Shown here piece by piece: positions 19,774 through 21,227 of a stretch of 21,227 nt of DNA; the first letter of the stretch is position 1, and each line of letters begins with the position of its first letter. Source of the stretch: a virus; the IMG/VR virus record IMGVR_UViG_3300034418_005068, positions 1 to 21,227 of that record, one strand, 5' to 3'. Under the pieces are notes generated by a model that saw only the letters and a program-made list of their open reading frames with translations, was not told the origin of the DNA and searched no databases. The position numbers and the translations under genes are program-made.

Positions 19774-21227
19774 ATGGGCAGAATACCACGATATCAAAGA
19801 TTAGGGGTTCGAGCGCGGCAGCCTCAAAGCATCGATTACGCTGGGTTTCGTGGTCAGGCCCAGACAAGCCAGGCAATCACCAGGGCATTCGATCAGATGT
19901 CTGGTTTTCTTTATAAAAGCGCCGAGCGGGAGGCGGTTCAGACCGGGCTAGAGCGCGTTCGTGCAGAAGGAGCGCAGCCAATCCTGGAGGAGCTACAAGC
20001 CCAGGGCGGTCCTCGAGGTCTACAAGAACGTACAGCATATGAGGCCGCAAACCGTGTTGCGGTGGCGGAGATCCGCACAGAGGCCGAGCTAGAGATCACA
20101 AAGATCCTGGACCAGGGCCAGGCAAACAAGCAATCGTACAGCGCTATCCAGGCAAAGTTGAAAGATGTCTCTGATGGTTTCCCGGCGGCACTATCTAACA
20201 TCGATCCCGTATCTGCCGGATTGCTACGCACACAGTTACAAGAGGCGACAGGCAAGGCCGAGCTGCGTTATTCTAAGTGGTGGACAGGCGAGATCGCCAA
20301 ACAACAAAAGATTAAACAGAACAATGTCGCGGCAAATGAGGCCGAGTTTATCCTGGGTAACGCGGTTGTCCCTGGTTACACTACGCAAGCAATCGATGAT
20401 GATATCGCAAAGGGTGAGCAAACGCTGATCGATCTAGGTGTGAAACCGGAGTTGGTCGAAGCCTGGTCAGACGATATTAAGGAAAAAGCTTACAAAGAAA
20501 ACTTTTTATTTGATTACAATCAAAAGCCCATCGAAGAAAAACGTCAGGTAATAAATTCGATCATGGAGGGCAAAACAACTTTGCCTGGCATGGATTACGA
20601 AAAGAGTGTTCGCTTTGTAAATGGATTATTGCGTCCAGAGTACAATCGCAATCTATCGGCTTTAAAATCCCAATCAGATTTTGTCGTGAACAAGGTCGAT
20701 GATCTCGAGGATATACTGGAAAGCGGTGGCCGTGTTAGCCAGGATGTTATGGCAAGCTTGCGGGACAAGGCGAATGATGTTGCTGAGTTCGATGGCGGTG
20801 CAGCCCTGGGCGCGTCCAATCAGCTACAAGAGAGCGAACTATTCTTTTCTCAGCTACGCGGTGCATCACTTAGCGAAGTCGAGGCAATGGTTGTCGATCT
20901 GCAAGATGGCGCTGATGGCGTTATGGATACGGCAATCGAAGTCAAGAGATACGAGCAAGCTTCTAAGTTTCTGACCAACATGCGCACACAACTTGCGCAA
21001 GATCCTATGGGTTATGCAGAGCGTGTTGGGTTTATCGAGCGCAAATCGTTTGTTACGCAAGATGAAAACGGAGCGCTTGCTATAGATGATGCGGCTCTGG
21101 AAGAAAGAGCTTTGGCGGCTGCAACTGTTCAACGTCATTACGGATTGGCCGCTCCTAAACTATTATTTGCTGATGAGGCTCGAACTATTGGCCTTGCGCT
21201 ACAACAATCAGAGGGCAACACAAAGCT
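19774..21227 (+). CDS. Large internal virion-type protein, partial at the right edge
   Basis: An open frame starts at ATG 19774 (12 nt after the previous stop) and remains open to the window end: 484 codons and part of the next, with no stop seen. It begins MGRIPRYQRLGVRARQPQSI and DYAGFRGQ, then long Ala/Glu/Gln-rich helices (REAVQTGLERVRAEGAQPIL, AYEAANRVAVAEIRTEAELE). No transglycosylase motif is visible in the part present. Position after the gp14-like gene and the helical composition fit the second internal core protein (T7 gp15/16 role), which helps form the DNA-ejection channel. The family was not identified from a motif. Confidence 0.75.
   Translation, partial: MGRIPRYQRLGVRARQPQSIDYAGFRGQAQTSQAITRAFDQMSGFLYKSAEREAVQTGLERVRAEGAQPILEELQAQGGPRGLQERTAYEAANRVAVAEIRTEAELEITKILDQGQANKQSYSAIQAKLKDVSDGFPAALSNIDPVSAGLLRTQLQEATGKAELRYSKWWTGEIAKQQKIKQNNVAANEAEFILGNAVVPGYTTQAIDDDIAKGEQTLIDLGVKPELVEAWSDDIKEKAYKENFLFDYNQKPIEEKRQVINSIMEGKTTLPGMDYEKSVRFVNGLLRPEYNRNLSALKSQSDFVVNKVDDLEDILESGGRVSQDVMASLRDKANDVAEFDGGAALGASNQLQESELFFSQLRGASLSEVEAMVVDLQDGADGVMDTAIEVKRYEQASKFLTNMRTQLAQDPMGYAERVGFIERKSFVTQDENGALAIDDAALEERALAAATVQRHYGLAAPKLLFADEARTIGLALQQSEGNTK

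Noticed and set aside
1-21227. CRISPR array, insertion sequence, integrase, toxin-antitoxin or retron
   Set aside because: No regularly spaced repeats, no transposase or recombinase motifs, no reverse transcriptase, and no toxin pair could be recognised on either strand.

Overview
The window is most likely part of a tailed-phage genome, free or as a prophage, with T7-like (podovirus) head and short-tail genes. From 8200 to the right edge it carries, in order, terminase small and large subunits, a GNAT-like protein, several small basic proteins, a T7-type head-tail connector (portal), a Bbp19-like protein, a scaffold, the major capsid protein, a small virion protein, the tail tubular proteins A and B (T7 gp11 and gp12 types), a gp14-like internal virion protein, and the start of a large internal-virion-type protein that runs off the edge. 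No RNA polymerase, DNA polymerase, integrase, rRNA, tRNA or CRISPR array is visible, so transcription and replication presumably lean on the host. By-eye counting finds only about 15 GANTC sites in 21.2 kb, where roughly 80 are expected. This points to an alphaproteobacterial host with CcrM-type methylation. A marine relative is plausible from the look of the small genes but is not shown by the sequence.

Layout: (1) 5-1651, plus strand, is a lysis cassette (small membrane protein, two holin-like proteins, GH108 muramidase) followed by two tiny basic proteins. (2) 1673-6407, minus strand, is a tightly coupled early operon of 14 intact genes plus one truncated gene. From its promoter it encodes small unknown proteins, a papain-like (Cys/His) protein, a 157-residue unknown, a 44-residue single-span membrane protein, a winged-helix regulator, Gp157, a Sak3-type annealing protein, two proteins built from one related HTH unit, an XRE regulator wedged between two copies of the start of another gene, and a 71-residue unknown. 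(3) 6408-6502 is the divergent control region, with a clear sigma70-like leftward promoter. (4) 6503-7969, plus strand, holds a ribbon-helix-helix repressor, RusA and a phage replication initiator with possible intragenic origin repeats. (5) 7970-8199 is a non-coding control or origin region: an AT-rich island, then a C-rich tract. (6) 8200-21227 is the late operon, opening with a small protein that ends in an SSB-like acidic tip.

How it fits together: the leftward operon supplies recombination functions (Sak3, Gp157) and DNA-binding regulators. The rightward early genes supply Holliday-junction resolution (RusA) and replication initiation. The late operon builds the particle. Structural genes run off the right end and lysis genes enter at the left end on the same strand, which fits one circular or circularly permuted map. 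Two control regions, before the late operon and before the capsid gene, share an exact 13-bp element. No wholly new system is demonstrated. The best candidates for new biology are the XRE insertion between duplicated gene starts, the repeated HTH units, the SSB-tipped small protein, the shared 13-mer, and an extra domain in the tail nozzle protein.
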